From an uncultured Christensenella sp. (GTDB lineage: Bacteria > Bacillota > Clostridia > Christensenellales > UBA3700), in NCBI GenBank assembly GCA_910578245.1, contig CAJTPC010000002.1, positions 1 to 64,000 on the forward strand: DNA of 64,000 nucleotides. The letters are read 5' to 3'. The position numbers and the translations under genes were made by a program. The notes under the pieces were generated by a model. That model did no database searches. It was not told where the DNA came from and was given only the letters and a program-made list of their open reading frames with translations. Numbering within the stretch: position 1 is the stretch's first letter; every line of letters begins with the position of its first letter. Shown in pieces: positions 49,843 to 58,704 of the stretch.

Positions 49843-50043
49843 ATGAATAAAGATAAAGTAGTTGAGCGTATAAGTGCATTGCGTACAAAAGCAAGATTAT
49901 CCGCACGTGATTTAAGTCTTAAAATCGGTAAAAATGCTGCATATATTTCTCGTTTAAAATCTAAAAATGACAGTTTCGAGCCGTCAGTTTCTGCCCGGTA
50001 TTTACCGAAGAAAAAGAAATTTGAAAAAGGCATCCACCAATAA
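49843..50043 (+). CDS. Short XRE helix-turn-helix protein, possibly truncated
   Basis: 66 aa: ISALRTKARLSARDLSLKIG, then KNAAYISRLKSKNDSFEPS, a Cro/CI helix-turn-helix, followed by an unusual basic tail (RYLPKKKKFEKGIHQ). Full-length relatives continue with a longer helical part after the fourth helix, so this may be a truncated gene. A GGGGGTG site precedes the ATG. Divergent from the Nmad3 operon, so it may regulate that promoter region. Confidence 0.6.
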   Translation: MNKDKVVERISALRTKARLSARDLSLKIGKNAAYISRLKSKNDSFEPSVSARYLPKKKKFEKGIHQ

Positions 50044-50088
50044 GGGCAACTTCCATAGGGGATTTTTATGATTTTCATTTTAAGCAAT

Positions 50089-50123
50089 AAAAGGCTCTCA
50101 AACCAACTGTTTGAAAGCCTTTT
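50089..50123. terminator. Bidirectional terminator between convergent genes
   Basis: AAAAGGCTctCAAAC / GTTTGaaAGCCTTTT hairpin lying between the plus-strand XRE gene and the minus-strand YdeI gene. Confidence 0.7.
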
Positions 50124-50161
50124 AACTATACATAATTAAGTAAAATAAATTGAAATTTATC

Positions 50162-50722
50162 TTACATCGGTTTTAGATTTTTATTAAGCCGTTCTACCAT
50201 CCACGCAATTCTCTTTTCGCGCCCCGTGTCCGTTTTGGCATCTAAATATGCTTTTACATACGTTTTCTTTACCGATAATGACATTGCCGAAAAATTTGTA
50301 TAAGCAGGCTCATAGGATTTCAAAATTTCGGCAAGCGCGGCAATTTGTTCTTCCGTAACCGCCGCAGGTTTCGGGGCATACCATTGTCCGTTTTGTTTTG
50401 CTTCCTCGATTTTCTTTCTGCCGAAGTCAGTCATAAGTCCCCGTTCTTCGAGAACTTTTACCAAAGTCTTGTTTTTCTCCGACCACTTGCAGTTCGCTCG
50501 GCGCATAGAAAAATACTTTTTATAGGTATTGTTATCAATGTTTTGCATTTGTCCGTCGATCCACCCAAAGCAAAGGGCTTCTTCCAATGCTTCGTCTGCT
50601 TTAATCGTTTTCGGATTGCCGTGCTTACCAAACAAAAGCCAAATGCCATCGGTAGAAAGACAATTTTCAGTTAGCCAATTTCGGAATTCCGCTCTTTCCG
50701 AAAATACCAATATATCGTTCAT
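50162..50722 (-). CDS. YdeI/OmpD-associated-family protein
   Basis: 186 aa. N-terminal domain with FRNWLTENCLSTDGIWLLFG and EEALCFGWIDGQMQNIDNNT, then YFSMRRANCKWSEKN, typical of the YdeI family (linked in E. coli to resistance to cationic peptides; often labelled bacteriocin-protection protein). C-terminal part ends in KRIAWMVERLNKNLKP. Cytoplasmic, monocistronic. Confidence 0.85.
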   Translation of the reverse strand: MNDILVFSERAEFRNWLTENCLSTDGIWLLFGKHGNPKTIKADEALEEALCFGWIDGQMQNIDNNTYKKYFSMRRANCKWSEKNKTLVKVLEERGLMTDFGRKKIEEAKQNGQWYAPKPAAVTEEQIAALAEILKSYEPAYTNFSAMSLSVKKTYVKAYLDAKTDTGREKRIAWMVERLNKNLKPM

Positions 50723-51047
50723 TTTTCTCTCCGCTAAATTACTGTTTATCGTACAGTCATTATAGCAAAAAAATCAAAAGAATCACAACTAAACAGGTGC
50801 TTTTCTTTTTATTCTGTCATAATTGGGTGTATCAACTTTAATAACAACATTGATTTAAGGAGAAAATATATGAGTACAAAAAATGAAAACATGTCTTGAC
50901 AAAATAATTCTTCAAGCGAGAAAGTGCGATTATTCAGACTTCTCAAACACAAGGAACAAATCCTTCAATGATACAAAGGACATTTCGTGATAACGGACAA
51001 CACACACGTTCTTTACCACAAGTACCGCAAGTCCTTGTGAGGTATTT
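50723..51047. other. Intergenic region with a broken short ORF
   Basis: Contains the YdeI promoter side and, at about 50870 on the plus strand, TAAGGAG before an ATG opening a nine-codon frame (MSTKNENMS) stopped by TGA; the frame is open for another ~24 codons beyond. This looks like the leftover start of a decayed gene. Near 51015-51042 a CACAAG / CTTGTG inverted repeat is visible. No RNA gene recognised. Confidence 0.4.
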
Positions 51048-51632
51048 TTACGTCAATTGCGAGACTCTACACTTTTGGCAAAGAGGGTAGGTCGTAAGTA
51101 GCGATCGTATTTTGGTATACATGGTGGTAAAGGAACCGCTATAGAAATAGAGGGCTGTCTCGGTAGGTCCCTGCCAATAGCTATAGAGTATTGGAGGAGT
51201 TTCGAGTAATCGGAATACTTCGTCTACAACAAAGTTTATATCGCAATTTTTGTATACTTCGGCGGGAAGATCTACGCCGTTGAGATATAAACCCATGCCT
51301 TCGAGTTCTCCCAGCGGGTATTCCCTATCGACTTTACCTTCGCCGTTCAACACCGTGAGTTTACTGCCTTTTGCCATAGGTATATAGTGCAAAAGTTCAA
51401 GAAGTCGATTAATCTTATCTTCATAGCAGTCTATATTTACTTCGCAACTTGCAATACCGCCTTCTTTGAAAAAAACGGAATTTCCACCTACGACGTTGCC
51501 AACCTTTTCCTTTTTGAAGATACCTTGAAGATGCTCTTCATAATACGAAATTCTGTGCTCCGGTTGCAATCTTTCATTGACGTGCAATATAGTCTTTATC
51601 GTATTCTCTTTTTTATTACTGAACAGTCCCGT
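51048..51632 (-). CDS. Hypothetical protein with apparent ACG start
   Basis: About 194 aa if read from ACG 51632 (reads MGLFSNKKENTIKTILHVNE). The best ribosome-binding site, AAGGGGAGG, lies 8 nt before this ACG, and no ATG, GTG or TTG is suitably placed; a TTG at 51587 is in frame but has no site. The protein is mostly alpha/beta with a conserved-looking end (TYPLCQKCRVSQLT). I do not recognise a named family, though this ending occurs in uncharacterised Firmicutes proteins. It lies downstream of the MreB-like gene. Confidence 0.6.
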   Translation of the reverse strand, partial: TGLFSNKKENTIKTILHVNERLQPEHRISYYEEHLQGIFKKEKVGNVVGGNSVFFKEGGIASCEVNIDCYEDKINRLLELLHYIPMAKGSKLTVLNGEGKVDREYPLGELEGMGLYLNGVDLPAEVYKNCDINFVVDEVFRLLETPPILYSYWQGPTETALYFYSGSFTTMYTKIRSLLTTYPLCQKCRVSQLT

Positions 51633-51674
51633 ATTTATTCCCTCCCCTTCAAGTAATTGTGCCTAAACAAAGTA

Positions 51675-52685
51675 TTATTTATAATTGATTACGTTGAGTA
51701 TCTTGGCTAAATCCACATTATTTTCCAAGAAATGCATACCGCCCCTTGAAACGATGGTAGTAGGATCTTCTACGACCTTTGCCTTCATCTTCATAAACTT
51801 GGATATATATTCGTCAAGTCCGGCAAGTTTTGCTCCGCCACCGCAAAGCACTATACCTTCGGCTACAATATCATTGCTCAAATCTTCAGGAATCTGGAAC
51901 GAAATATTATAGATAATATTGACTAATTCGGCGATATACGGCTCGATAACGCCCAATATTTCCTTTGACGTAATTACTTCGCTTTGCGTCTTTGCCAATC
52001 CGATTTTACGAACGTTGACGCGCATCGACATATTATTATTGTCGTACATACTGCCTAGTTCTCTCTTAATCTTCTCTGCCAAAGCAAATGGCACGGTGCA
52101 ACTCATACTCATAACCATATAATCGGCAATAGCCTTTGTGAGCTTATCTCCGCCGATATCCACACTGCAACCGGTTACTATACCGTCACTGCCGACTATG
52201 GCAATTTCCGTCTTAGATGCCCCTATATCTACAATAAAATGTCCTCTTCCATAGCCCAGCGCGCCCGCGATTGCAACCGGCGATTCAAGCGCGATAACTT
52301 CGCTTACTCCTGACTTGCGCAAAGCCTTTTCGATATCCCTCTTTTCAGATAGTCCTACCCCTTGCCCTACTAAGGCAAGCGCCTTTATTTGTGGCTTAAT
52401 TAAAGTATTACCCGGTAAACAACGGGAAATATAGTCTTTGAGCATACATACCGCGGCTTTTTCGTTGGTAATAATTCCGCCGTCAATAGTATTAATCGTT
52501 TGGAAGCCTTGCGGTGGCATCTTAACGTATTTTTCAACGCCCTTACCGCTTTCTACCAAAGTCATCTTATTATTTTTCGTCTTTACGGTAACTCGCGACT
52601 CGTCACTGACAATAAGACCGCTACCCACCTTGTGTATGGAGGTAGTTGCGCTTCCCAAATCAATAGCCAATCCCACTTCTTTCAT
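51675..52685 (-). CDS. mreB: MreB-like rod-shape actin homologue
   Basis: 336-aa actin-fold ATPase of the MreB/Mbl type, a divergent member. The phosphate-1 region is VGLAIDLGSATTSIHKVG, the connect region is ALESPVAIAGALGYGRG, phosphate-2 is HFIVDIGASKTEIAIVG and the adenosine motif is GIVLCGGGAKLAGLDEYI. MreB directs lateral wall synthesis. Neighbouring maf is common beside mreB loci, though mreC/mreD are absent here, so this could be a secondary paralogue. Confidence 0.88.
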   Translation of the reverse strand: MKEVGLAIDLGSATTSIHKVGSGLIVSDESRVTVKTKNNKMTLVESGKGVEKYVKMPPQGFQTINTIDGGIITNEKAAVCMLKDYISRCLPGNTLIKPQIKALALVGQGVGLSEKRDIEKALRKSGVSEVIALESPVAIAGALGYGRGHFIVDIGASKTEIAIVGSDGIVTGCSVDIGGDKLTKAIADYMVMSMSCTVPFALAEKIKRELGSMYDNNNMSMRVNVRKIGLAKTQSEVITSKEILGVIEPYIAELVNIIYNISFQIPEDLSNDIVAEGIVLCGGGAKLAGLDEYISKFMKMKAKVVEDPTTIVSRGGMHFLENNVDLAKILNVINYK

Positions 52686-52701
52686 ATCTCATGCTCCGAA
52701 T

Positions 52702-53250
52702 TTATTTTATCGTTATGCTTAATTTTTCTTTTAGTTTTTCCATAGGAAGTCCTACGATATTGCTATAACTCCCCGTATATTTCTCCACGACTTCCCTATC
52801 CTGTATTCCGTAACCGCCGGCTTTGTCCATCGGACTCCCTGTGTCAACATACTTCCATTTATCATCTTCGCCAAGCGACTTAAACTTGACTTGCGACTTA
52901 TCGTAAAATGTAACTACCTTGCTGTCGCAGAATATCGCAACACCTGTATAGACAGTATGCCATTTGCCCGATAATTCATCCAAAAACTCTTTCGCTTCTT
53001 GCCTATCTTTCGGCTTGCCGTATATCTTACCGCTTTTATAAACTATTGTGTCTGCCGATATAATAAGCGCATCGGGATAACGATTCGGCAACTCGCCAAG
53101 TTTTATTTTAGCAAGATATTGGCATACTGCATATCCTCTTGTGAGAGGAGTCTTTTCTTCCACGCTTTGAGGAAGTACCTCAAAATTATCGAATATCTCG
53201 CCTAATAGTTGTCTTCGCCGCGGCGAACTCGACGCCAATATTACCTGCAT
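52702..53250 (-). CDS. maf: Maf-family nucleoside triphosphate pyrophosphatase
   Basis: 182 aa. MQVILASSSPRRRQLLGEIF is the Maf signature; SADTIVYKSGKIYGKPKDRQ and SPMDKAGGYGIQD follow. Maf proteins hydrolyse non-canonical or modified NTPs such as dTTP/UTP derivatives and affect division. The start is the ATG at 53250, since the longer frame reaches into AT-rich upstream sequence. It is 16 nt from mreB. Confidence 0.95.
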   Translation of the reverse strand: MQVILASSSPRRRQLLGEIFDNFEVLPQSVEEKTPLTRGYAVCQYLAKIKLGELPNRYPDALIISADTIVYKSGKIYGKPKDRQEAKEFLDELSGKWHTVYTGVAIFCDSKVVTFYDKSQVKFKSLGEDDKWKYVDTGSPMDKAGGYGIQDREVVEKYTGSYSNIVGLPMEKLKEKLSITIK

Positions 53251-53407
53251 AATCACTTCAAATATATTATTTATTTTATTGTAACATAAAATAATACATC
53301 TTTCAACAAAATTTATCAAGAATGATTAATCGCGAAAGCCTAATGATTAACGGCAGTATAAAATTACTGCCGTCATATTATCATGATTTCGCTATTAAGC
53401 GTATGTA

Positions 53408-54937
53408 TTATAGAATCTGCAAATTTTTCTTATACGCTCTTCTAAAGTCCTGTATTGCCGTCATTGCGTCTTTTATCTCCAAAGAGCAATCCTGTCCTTG
53501 GCTGTCCGTCTTCATAATAACACTGTCGCCAAGCACGTCGCAATCAATTCCCTTGATTACGCTTGACATACTTCTATCAAAACTCTCTGCTATTCTCACG
53601 ATGACGCCAAGCTTTAGAATTGCGTCAAAGTCCTCCTCTGTAAGCAAGTCTTTATACCTCATAAACTCAACGGCATTTAGGTCGCCCTTGCGGTGCATAG
53701 ACGCTACAAAAGCCGCCATAATCAAGTCTTTGTGAGAAATTCCGTAGAGATTTGAATTGAGTATAACGTAACTTGAGTGCTTATGGTGGTCGTAATACTT
53801 AATTCTATTTCCGGTGTCGTGCAACATTGCCGCCGTACGCAATACTTTGACGTAAGAGCGCGGCAACTTATGTAATACCTTAAGCTGTTTGAAAAGCTGT
53901 ATAGACAAATTATATACTTGCTCAGCATGCGGGATATTCTCTCCAAAGAAATTAAGAAGCGAATATATGCTGTGTCCCAATACGTCGGAGATAGGCTTTT
54001 CATTGGTGGACGGCACTGCATATCTAAACATTGCCCCCTCGCGCAAACCGCTACCCGAAATAACAATCTCGTCTACGCCAACAGTATTGATGAACGCATT
54101 GATTGCTGACAGCGCGGCTGGGAATATATCTGCTCTAACGCTTGAAAGCCCCTTTATTTTCATTGTCTTATCAAGCTCCAAAGAGCGAATATTTGAATAT
54201 ATACTTGAAAACTCGCTCTTGCTTACCACGTAATTATGCGCCATTGACAATGGGTATTTCTTAAGCATTCTGCTGATTTTGCCTATGTTTCTAAAAGAAC
54301 CGCCTACGCCTATAAGTTTGGTATCCGGCAAAACGTCTTTAAGCCAATCTAGCTTTTCAAGTTCTGAAGCAACGTACTTTTCTATCATTTGGGACTTGTC
54401 CGCAGGCAATAAGCCGTCTTGCTTGACCATATCCGTCAATACTACCGAGCCAAACGGCAACGTAACAGTGTTAAGAATATTCTTACGGTTGTAGTAAATA
54501 AGTTGAGTACTGCCGCCTCCTATATCCATTATGATGCCTCTTGGGACGTCCATAGAATTGATTACGCCCTGATACACGAGTTGAGCTTCTTCATCGCTGT
54601 TGAGGACTTTAAGTTCAATGCCGGTACAAGCATGTACTTCGTCAAGAAAACTGCGTTGATTCTTTGCCCTTCTAACCGCCGCCGTTGCGTATGCGTAAAT
54701 ACGGCTTACGTTGTTGGCGTCGCAAAGTCTTCTGAACATCTTAAGCGTCTTTATTGTTTGGGCGATTCTCGCAGGTTGCAAAAATCCGTCAATCTCCATA
54801 TCCTGCGCCAATCGCACGGTTTCCTTGATGTCGTCGACAACTTGAAAGTACCCGCCTTTCAATATGTCAACCAACACCAATCTGGTGGAGTTGGATCCCA
54901 AATCGATAATAGCAATTTTATCCATATCTTTTTCCAT
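53408..54937 (-). CDS. ppx: Exopolyphosphatase / pppGpp phosphatase (Ppx/GppA)
   Basis: 509 aa. Actin-like phosphatase domain (~1-310) with IAIIDLGSNSTRLVLVDI, AYATAAVRRAKN and IMDIGGGSTQLIYY, followed by a C-terminal HD-type domain (~330-500; AAMLHDTGNRIKYYDHHKHS). This is the long two-domain Ppx form that degrades polyphosphate or converts pppGpp to ppGpp. Single gene transcribed on the minus strand. Confidence 0.93.
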   Translation of the reverse strand: MEKDMDKIAIIDLGSNSTRLVLVDILKGGYFQVVDDIKETVRLAQDMEIDGFLQPARIAQTIKTLKMFRRLCDANNVSRIYAYATAAVRRAKNQRSFLDEVHACTGIELKVLNSDEEAQLVYQGVINSMDVPRGIIMDIGGGSTQLIYYNRKNILNTVTLPFGSVVLTDMVKQDGLLPADKSQMIEKYVASELEKLDWLKDVLPDTKLIGVGGSFRNIGKISRMLKKYPLSMAHNYVVSKSEFSSIYSNIRSLELDKTMKIKGLSSVRADIFPAALSAINAFINTVGVDEIVISGSGLREGAMFRYAVPSTNEKPISDVLGHSIYSLLNFFGENIPHAEQVYNLSIQLFKQLKVLHKLPRSYVKVLRTAAMLHDTGNRIKYYDHHKHSSYVILNSNLYGISHKDLIMAAFVASMHRKGDLNAVEFMRYKDLLTEEDFDAILKLGVIVRIAESFDRSMSSVIKGIDCDVLGDSVIMKTDSQGQDCSLEIKDAMTAIQDFRRAYKKNLQIL

Positions 54938-55053
54938 TAAAACATTTCCTATATCAAAAAATTTATTTCCGTTGACATTATATCACACAAATTATTCATT
55001 TTCAATACCCATTTTGAAAAACTTAAATAAACCTCAAAACTCATAAGAATATA

Positions 55054-55524
55054 TTACTCTGTTCTAAGTTTTTCCGCATAAGTAATTAGATAGCCTTTTA
55101 TTTCTTCCATAGCCTTGTTATAAGTAGATTGTTTTGGAATAAGTACGGGATCGTGAATCGGCTTATAGTGACCGATTGCCAGTTCGCTCAACAGCGCAAA
55201 CTTCTTGTGGAATTTGGGCGGTAGGAAGAACTTATTGGACTTTGTCATTCCAATGATAATATCCGCGTCCTTGAAATACTGTCTGCCCTTGCCCCACTTA
55301 AAAGTAGGTTTATGCGACAAAACGTACTTCCTATCGAATCCTTCGCTCGTCAATACTTTCTCCGACTTATGATTAATTCTAAAAGCCTTGTTGAACACCC
55401 CCGAACTCTTGACCCACTCAACTTTCTTCGACAGAACTTCATCGTCTTGGACAATTTTTCTAAATACGTACTCGCAATAAGGTGATCTACAAATATTAGA
55501 CATACAAATAAATAAAATCTTCAT
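55054..55524 (-). CDS. Second low-molecular-weight phosphatase
   Basis: 156 aa, start KILFICMSNICRSPYCEYVF. The CX5R catalytic loop is CMSNICR (7-13), and an HDPV near residue 118 can supply the general-acid aspartate. The residue after the cysteine is Met rather than the usual Thr/Leu, and the protein is more divergent than the phosphatase at 16131. Specificity unknown. Confidence 0.8.
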   Translation of the reverse strand: MKILFICMSNICRSPYCEYVFRKIVQDDEVLSKKVEWVKSSGVFNKAFRINHKSEKVLTSEGFDRKYVLSHKPTFKWGKGRQYFKDADIIIGMTKSNKFFLPPKFHKKFALLSELAIGHYKPIHDPVLIPKQSTYNKAMEEIKGYLITYAEKLRTE

Positions 55525-55664
55525 ATAGCCATTATATCATAAAAAAAAGCATAATTCAAGATGTCTACATAATATAACCAAAGAAAATTATGGAATATAA
55601 AAGTCGTGTTTTGGGCGAAAATTTGACTAATTAACGCTCTTTTAATCTTTAATATACCCTTACT

Positions 55665-56273
55665 TTAACCTTTTTCGCGGCGAGAAAACTCGCACCCGCA
55701 AAAGTCTTGTCGGTATAGTCCGTACTCTTTTGAAAGCTCTATCGAGCGGAGATATCCTCCCTTTTTCTTAAAATCGTTGGGCAGATATTTGACTGTCTTG
55801 TCTTTAGCAAGAGCTTGACCTATCGAATTGAGTTTTTGAGCGTCTTTGTGAGGACTTATAGAGAGTGTTGAGCAGAAGTATTCAAATCCGTTTAATTCGG
55901 CGTAATCGCAAGCGCTCCTAAGTCTGAGCGCATAGCAGATACCGCACCTCTCGCCTCCCTCAGGACACCTCTCATATCCTTTAACCTTATCTATAAACTC
56001 TTTCGGGTCGTAGGGCGGGCATATAACTTTAACGTCAAGATTCATATCTTTAACAAGCCTCTTGAGTTCGTTAAAACGCTTTTCCCACTCTTCTGAGCAA
56101 GATATATTGGGATTATAAAAATACAGCGTAATCTCAAAAAAATCCTTAAGATATTCAAGACAATAGCTACTGCACGGCGCGCAGCACGCATGCAAAAGCA
56201 AGCTGGGCTTTTTGCCGTCAAGAGATGTGATAATTTCGTCAAGTTGAAGTTGATAATTTATTTTATTATCCAT
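55665..56273 (-). CDS. queH: Epoxyqueuosine reductase QueH
   Basis: 202 aa. Reduces epoxyqueuosine to queuosine in tRNA, the cobalamin-independent alternative to QueG. Diagnostic cysteines: LLLHACCAPCSSYCLEYL near the N terminus, CPEGGERCGICYALR in the middle and DFCGCEFS at the end, ligands for a [4Fe-4S] cluster and another metal. Only 3 nt separate it from the iron-ADH-like gene upstream, suggesting co-transcription. Confidence 0.94.
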   Translation of the reverse strand: MDNKINYQLQLDEIITSLDGKKPSLLLHACCAPCSSYCLEYLKDFFEITLYFYNPNISCSEEWEKRFNELKRLVKDMNLDVKVICPPYDPKEFIDKVKGYERCPEGGERCGICYALRLRSACDYAELNGFEYFCSTLSISPHKDAQKLNSIGQALAKDKTVKYLPNDFKKKGGYLRSIELSKEYGLYRQDFCGCEFSRREKG

Positions 56274-56276
56274 TTT

Positions 56277-57437
56277 TTACTCGTCTTTCAGCAATTTATT
56301 CGCATAGTCTATCTTTTCTGCATCGCCGACTTTTGAAAATTCGTCATACACTTTTGACAACACCTCGTCGCCAATTCCCAAGTCCTTTAATTTTAACGGA
56401 TATTTAACGTATTTTTTCAGTTTAGCATAGTAATTATTTACGCTTTCCTTGATTATCTGCCCGCTGTTTTTGCCGTCGCGCACGTCTACGTATTGATTGT
56501 ATCCTATTAAATTTACTAGAGCATAGGTATCAAAATCGCATTTGAAGTCTATCTTCTCAACGCCTTTGGCAAATAGAATATTGAATACGTCGCGATAATC
56601 TGCGCCACTATAGTCGCAAATGAGGTCGCCAAGCTCTGTCAACAAAGCGTTGGGCGATGACCAATACGCGCAACCTGCAAGCGCCGTAGCAAATGCCACG
56701 TTAAATCTATATTTGCGTATACCGCTGTACATCATACACTGTTCGAAGTTGTCGGTAAGCAGCGTAATAGCGTCCAAAGCGTACACTTTAGTCATAGGAT
56801 CTACGTTGACACCAGAAGTCAGTGACGTTATTGCCATAGCCAAAGCGTTAAGCCCTGTCGAAGCAATACTCTTTCTTCCTACGATAGAACATAGACATGG
56901 ATCAAGAACGAGAAAATTTGTCTGAGCAAAAGGCGTATCAAGTTGGATTACGCGCTTATCTTCGCACCTAATTCGCACGTTGTTGCTCGCTTCTATTCCC
57001 GATGAAAGATATGTCGGAATTACAGTGAGCGGAATTGGCTTGGACGATATATTATTTACAGCGCAATCAAGATAATTGGACATAAAAGATACGCCGTCTT
57101 TAAGCATAATTTTGACGGCTTTTGCAACATATATAGCGCTCCGCTGACCTAAGGCGATTATACTGTCGCACTCTTTTTCTTTGAAAAGTCTTAACGCTTT
57201 GTCGCAATCCTCCGCCATAGCGTATTCCAAGACCTTTTTATATTGGCAGGCTATGTTGAGGTCTTTGCCAACCTGTCTAAGTAAAGAATTGAGTTGTCCG
57301 TGTTTTACGCTTGTTTCATCGCAAATGAGCATAACGCGTCTTGCGCCCATATTACTCAATGCCACCGTAGAGTTGCGTAAAGCTCCTTTACCGGTCAAGA
57401 ACTTTATATCACTCTCAAAGTTATACTGACTTCTCAT
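56277..57437 (-). CDS. Iron-ADH-fold protein without metal ligands (copy 1)
   Basis: 386 aa with the dehydroquinate synthase/iron-alcohol-dehydrogenase layout, for example VIPTYLSSGIEASNNVRI (cf. PTTxGTGSE). The canonical GGGSxxDxAK is degenerate (ALGQRSAIYVAKAV). The metal motif GxDALxHAxEA reads TGLNALAMAITSL, so both the Asp and His are lost, and the later two histidines are missing too (ALAGCAYWSS). It is probably catalytically dead as an alcohol dehydrogenase, perhaps structural or regulatory. Overlaps copy 2 by 4 nt. Confidence 0.75.
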   Translation of the reverse strand: MRSQYNFESDIKFLTGKGALRNSTVALSNMGARRVMLICDETSVKHGQLNSLLRQVGKDLNIACQYKKVLEYAMAEDCDKALRLFKEKECDSIIALGQRSAIYVAKAVKIMLKDGVSFMSNYLDCAVNNISSKPIPLTVIPTYLSSGIEASNNVRIRCEDKRVIQLDTPFAQTNFLVLDPCLCSIVGRKSIASTGLNALAMAITSLTSGVNVDPMTKVYALDAITLLTDNFEQCMMYSGIRKYRFNVAFATALAGCAYWSSPNALLTELGDLICDYSGADYRDVFNILFAKGVEKIDFKCDFDTYALVNLIGYNQYVDVRDGKNSGQIIKESVNNYYAKLKKYVKYPLKLKDLGIGDEVLSKVYDEFSKVGDAEKIDYANKLLKDE

Positions 57438-58636
57438 ACCAACACCGCCTTAATAGCTATTGGGTCATAACGACGTGGATTGTTGAGCATATGCGGATTA
57501 TAAGATAATTGAATTGCGATAGCCTGTCTTTCATCGTCGTTAAAGATTATCGGCGCGTACTCTTCAACGTATTTAGCTAACAATTCGTCAACAAACTCTT
57601 TGACGCAACTCACAAAGCGCTTTGCCCTGTCGTCTTGGGGATATTGCGAGTACTCTTGCCACCCAACGAAAGACCATAGAGCCTGAGAATATTTCTCTTT
57701 GCATACTCTCAAATTGAAATCAAGCGAAGCTCTAATAGCTACAGGTAGACATTCTAAATAATTGATACCCTTGACATCGCTTATGGCTAAGGCAAGCGAA
57801 TAAATCATGCCCATACCTCTTCCGTCAAGACCTTTAGATAGGTATGCGCTCTCCAAAGCAAAATCCATCATCTTATCTTCTTGGGAAGATTCCAGCATAT
57901 CCAAAGCCTTTGATCTTAAATTAGTAAGCGCTACTTGACTGAAAATCTTGCCTATCGCGTGATCTTCCACCTGCTTTATAGCAATACCTACTACTTCGTA
58001 ATGCATGGCAATGAAGCCGTCAATGGCTTTTCCGAGCGTATTCAGAACTCCATAAGCCATAGAAGCCCTCGATGCTGACAACATAATATTGCTATCGATA
58101 ATGCAATAATCGGGCGAAAGTAATTCGTGAAAAATATTACGGCTCAATTTTTTCTGAGCGTCATAAAAAACCGCCAAGGCATTGCACTCGTTGCCCATTC
58201 CAAATCTACAAGGTATGGCAATGAGCGGAACGTCAATGACTTTGCGACCTATTGTTGATTTATTAAAGAACTTGCTTATATCTTTAACTTGCGTAGAAAG
58301 CTCAAGTCGCAGAAGTTTGGCGTAGTCAACTAATTTTCCGCTACCGCAGACAACTATGCCGTCGCAACCATTGGACATATAGACGAAATACATATCCTTG
58401 AGAATACTTGCGCTGTCTTGCAAATTTTCTCCCAAATACACGGCTCCGATAGCCACTTCACCGTCCTTAGATACACTGCTTTTGACCCTATCAAGACATC
58501 CTTCGGAGAGCATGCGCCTATCGCCAATTATCATAACGCGCGACGCGCATAGACCGCAAAGAAGTATATGCAAATCTGCAATACCTCTTTCGCCGTCTAT
58601 TATTTTAGTACCGTTGGAAAACTCCGCGTATCTCAT
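57434..58636 (-). CDS. Iron-ADH-fold protein without metal ligands (copy 2)
   Basis: 400 aa, paralogous to the next gene. The nucleotide-binding motif is better kept (GIVVCGSGKLVDYAKLL) and AIPCRFGMGNECNALAVF corresponds to PTTxGTGSE. The metal motif is MAYGVLNTLGKAIDGF: Asp and His are replaced by Asn and Gly, and later histidines are absent (MGMIYSLALAISD). It may still bind NAD(P) but cannot hold the usual Fe/Zn. The pair forms a coupled unit with queH. Confidence 0.75.
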   Translation of the reverse strand: MRYAEFSNGTKIIDGERGIADLHILLCGLCASRVMIIGDRRMLSEGCLDRVKSSVSKDGEVAIGAVYLGENLQDSASILKDMYFVYMSNGCDGIVVCGSGKLVDYAKLLRLELSTQVKDISKFFNKSTIGRKVIDVPLIAIPCRFGMGNECNALAVFYDAQKKLSRNIFHELLSPDYCIIDSNIMLSASRASMAYGVLNTLGKAIDGFIAMHYEVVGIAIKQVEDHAIGKIFSQVALTNLRSKALDMLESSQEDKMMDFALESAYLSKGLDGRGMGMIYSLALAISDVKGINYLECLPVAIRASLDFNLRVCKEKYSQALWSFVGWQEYSQYPQDDRAKRFVSCVKEFVDELLAKYVEEYAPIIFNDDERQAIAIQLSYNPHMLNNPRRYDPIAIKAVLV

Positions 58637-58704
58637 ATAATAATTATAGCATAATTACATTTGAATGTCTATTATGCTATAAAATATCATTGAGATTTAT
58701 ACAA

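Noticed and set aside
49776..50087. 103-codon minus-strand ORF opposite the XRE gene
   Set aside because: The plus-strand frame has a clear helix-turn-helix and ribosome-binding site; the opposite frame has no family resemblance.
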